Shown here: piece after piece, positions 33,612-34,226 of the stretch
How the letters are laid out: each line of letters starts with the position of its first letter
Position numbering within the stretch: position 1 is the first letter of the stretch
Assembly: GCA_020854115.1 (NCBI GenBank)
Contig: JADZGC010000019.1
Location: forward strand, 1-34,226
From: a bacterium
Lineage (GTDB): Bacteria; Patescibacteriota; Saccharimonadia; CAILAD01; GCA-016700035
Length of the DNA: 34,226 bases
Direction: 5' to 3'
The notes under the pieces: generated by a model
What the model was told of the DNA's origin: nothing
Database searches by the model: none
Seen by the model: only the letters and a program-made list of their open reading frames with translations
Program-made: the position numbers and the translations under genes

Positions 33612-33617
33612 ATTATA
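33612..33617 (-). promoter_or_regulatory. -10 box of the transketolase operon
   Basis: TATAAT on the minus strand, eight bases before the ATG at 33603. It lies in the 53-bp gap after the solenoid-repeat gene and gives the operon its own promoter. Confidence 0.6.
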
Positions 33618-33656
33618 CCGCTTCTGGTTATATGGGGGTAGTCGATATTTCAATTG

Positions 33657-34226
33657 TTAGTATATAAGGAGGTCAGGTCTTTCAGCCACTATTTTAGCCT
33701 TCTCGGCAGACGTCAGACTGCTGAGATTGAGGCCACCACCCACGCTCTGTGGGAGCTGTAAGCCCTCGGCAGACGTCAGACTGTAGAGATTGAGGTTGCC
33801 ACCCACGCTCTGTGGGAGCTGTAAGCCCTCGGCAGACGTCAGACTGCCGAGATAGAGGCCACCACCCACGCTCTGTGGGAGCTGTAAGCCCTCGGCAGAG
33901 GTCAGACTGCCGAGATTGAGGCCACCACCCACACTCTGTGGGAGCTGTAAGTCCTCGGCAGAGGTCAGACTGTCGAGATTGAGGTCACCACCCACACTCT
34001 GTGGGAGCTGTAAGCCCTCGGCAGAGGTCAGACTGTGGAGATCGAGGTCACCACCCACACTCTGTGGGAGCTGTAAGCCCTCGGCAGACGTCAGACTGCC
34101 GAGATAGAGGCCACCACCCACGCTCTGTGGGAGCTGTAAGCCCTCGGCAGAGGTCAGACTGTCGAGATCGAGGTGACCATGGTGAAATACAATAGGGTTT
34201 TCTGGCGTTCCAGACAGTGCCTCTTC
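33657..34226 (-). CDS. Leucine-rich solenoid repeat protein, 3' part (5' end outside the window)
   Basis: The frame is open from the right window edge to a TAA at 33657, giving at least 189 residues; the true start lies outside. After a short lead-in (GTPENPIVFHHG) come eight copies of a 21-residue unit of the pattern LTSAEGLQLPQSVGG-x-L-x-L-x-S, then a short tail (KAKIVAERPDLLIY). Regular Leu spacing with a Gly-Gly turn predicts a beta-solenoid of leucine-rich-repeat type. Almost all variation between units falls on the three x positions: Gly/Asp/Asn/His at the first, Tyr/Asp/Asn at the second, and Gly/His/Asp/Tyr/Ser at the third, which would line one face. That suits a binding surface. Whether it is exported cannot be seen without the N-terminus. 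Confidence 0.8.
   Translation of the reverse strand, partial: EEALSGTPENPIVFHHGHLDLDSLTSAEGLQLPQSVGGGLYLGSLTSAEGLQLPQSVGGDLDLHSLTSAEGLQLPQSVGGDLNLDSLTSAEDLQLPQSVGGGLNLGSLTSAEGLQLPQSVGGGLYLGSLTSAEGLQLPQSVGGNLNLYSLTSAEGLQLPQSVGGGLNLSSLTSAEKAKIVAERPDLLIY
33702..34178 (-). repeat. 63-bp tandem repeats encoding the solenoid
   Basis: The block GGGAGCTGTAAG recurs seven times at exact 63-bp steps from 33751 to 34129, and eight units can be aligned including the partial ends. Units are nearly identical at the DNA level apart from three codons: first x CAC, GGC, GAC, AAC; second x GAT, TAT, AAT; third x GAC, GGC, CAC, TAC, AGC. The third base of each variable codon never changes. The few other differences are mostly silent (GTG AGC or AGT context, ACG or ACC). 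Confidence 0.9.

Noticed and set aside
33702-34178. CRISPR array suggested by regular 63-bp spacing
   Set aside because: The units are contiguous, in-frame coding repeats with no unique spacers.

Overview
The window looks like chromosomal DNA of a Candidate Phyla Radiation (Patescibacteria) bacterium, most likely a Candidatus Saccharibacteria (TM7) relative. This is an inference from style and content: many proteins with a short basic cytoplasmic tail and one membrane helix (often ending in a Ser-Arg-Ala-Ala or Ser-Ala-Ala type junction) followed by an extracytoplasmic domain; a split transketolase; two-gene sugar-kinase runs; SecG without lipoprotein-type substrate-binding proteins; and many genes whose -10 box sits about 6 nt before the start codon (leaderless mRNAs). 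TGA and TAA both end intact genes (for example the first PfkB kinase and the small ORF at 12257), so the UGA=Gly code of Gracilibacteria/SR1 is excluded.

Layout. 1-373 holds no convincing gene, only hairpins, terminators and a -10 box. 374-2304: a cytoplasmic HExxH metallopeptidase and a polytopic membrane protein, divergent from an 86-bp gap with back-to-back promoters. 2379-4064: a 1.7-kb island bounded by a 26-bp direct repeat of the 3' end of tRNA-Leu(GAG), carrying one heavily decayed membrane-protein gene and a hairpin-rich stretch. 4314-6309: a GlcD-like FAD oxidase with a small membrane protein. 6419-8126: an Rpf-like cell-wall lysozyme, a broken indole-glycerol-phosphate-synthase-like gene, an 18-bp copy of the 3' end of tRNA-Leu(CAG) and the tRNA itself. 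8137-12132 (all minus): uvrC, a small basic protein, a 4-TM holin-like protein, SecG, and a membrane-anchored family 5 solute-binding protein that runs into the tRNA. 12257: a GC-rich foreign-looking small ORF. 12639-16257: a large extracytoplasmic propeller-like protein and a GH16 glucanase. 16367-25037: uvrA and uvrB with four disordered or coiled-coil proteins between them. 25117-28270: a peptidoglycan-binding protein, an Lnt-like nitrilase-fold membrane enzyme and a CHAP amidase. 28332-29678: glutaredoxin and a TrxB/AhpF-like reductase. 29735-33603: an overlapping operon of split transketolase and two PfkB kinases. 33657-34226: the 3' part of a gene for a 21-residue solenoid-repeat protein that leaves the window.

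How the genes work together. All three UvrABC excision-repair genes lie within 14.4 kb. Four secreted proteins (Rpf-like, PG-binding, CHAP, GH16) form a polymer- and cell-wall-directed set, which would suit an epibiont living on another bacterium or remodelling of its own wall. Transketolase plus two PfkB kinases point to sugar-phosphate interconversion, and TrxB plus glutaredoxin to thiol redox balance. The features most worth a second look are the two tRNA-Leu-associated duplications with decayed genes beside them, the hypervariable solenoid repeats at the right edge, the leaderless promoter grammar, and a UvrA missing half of its first zinc site.
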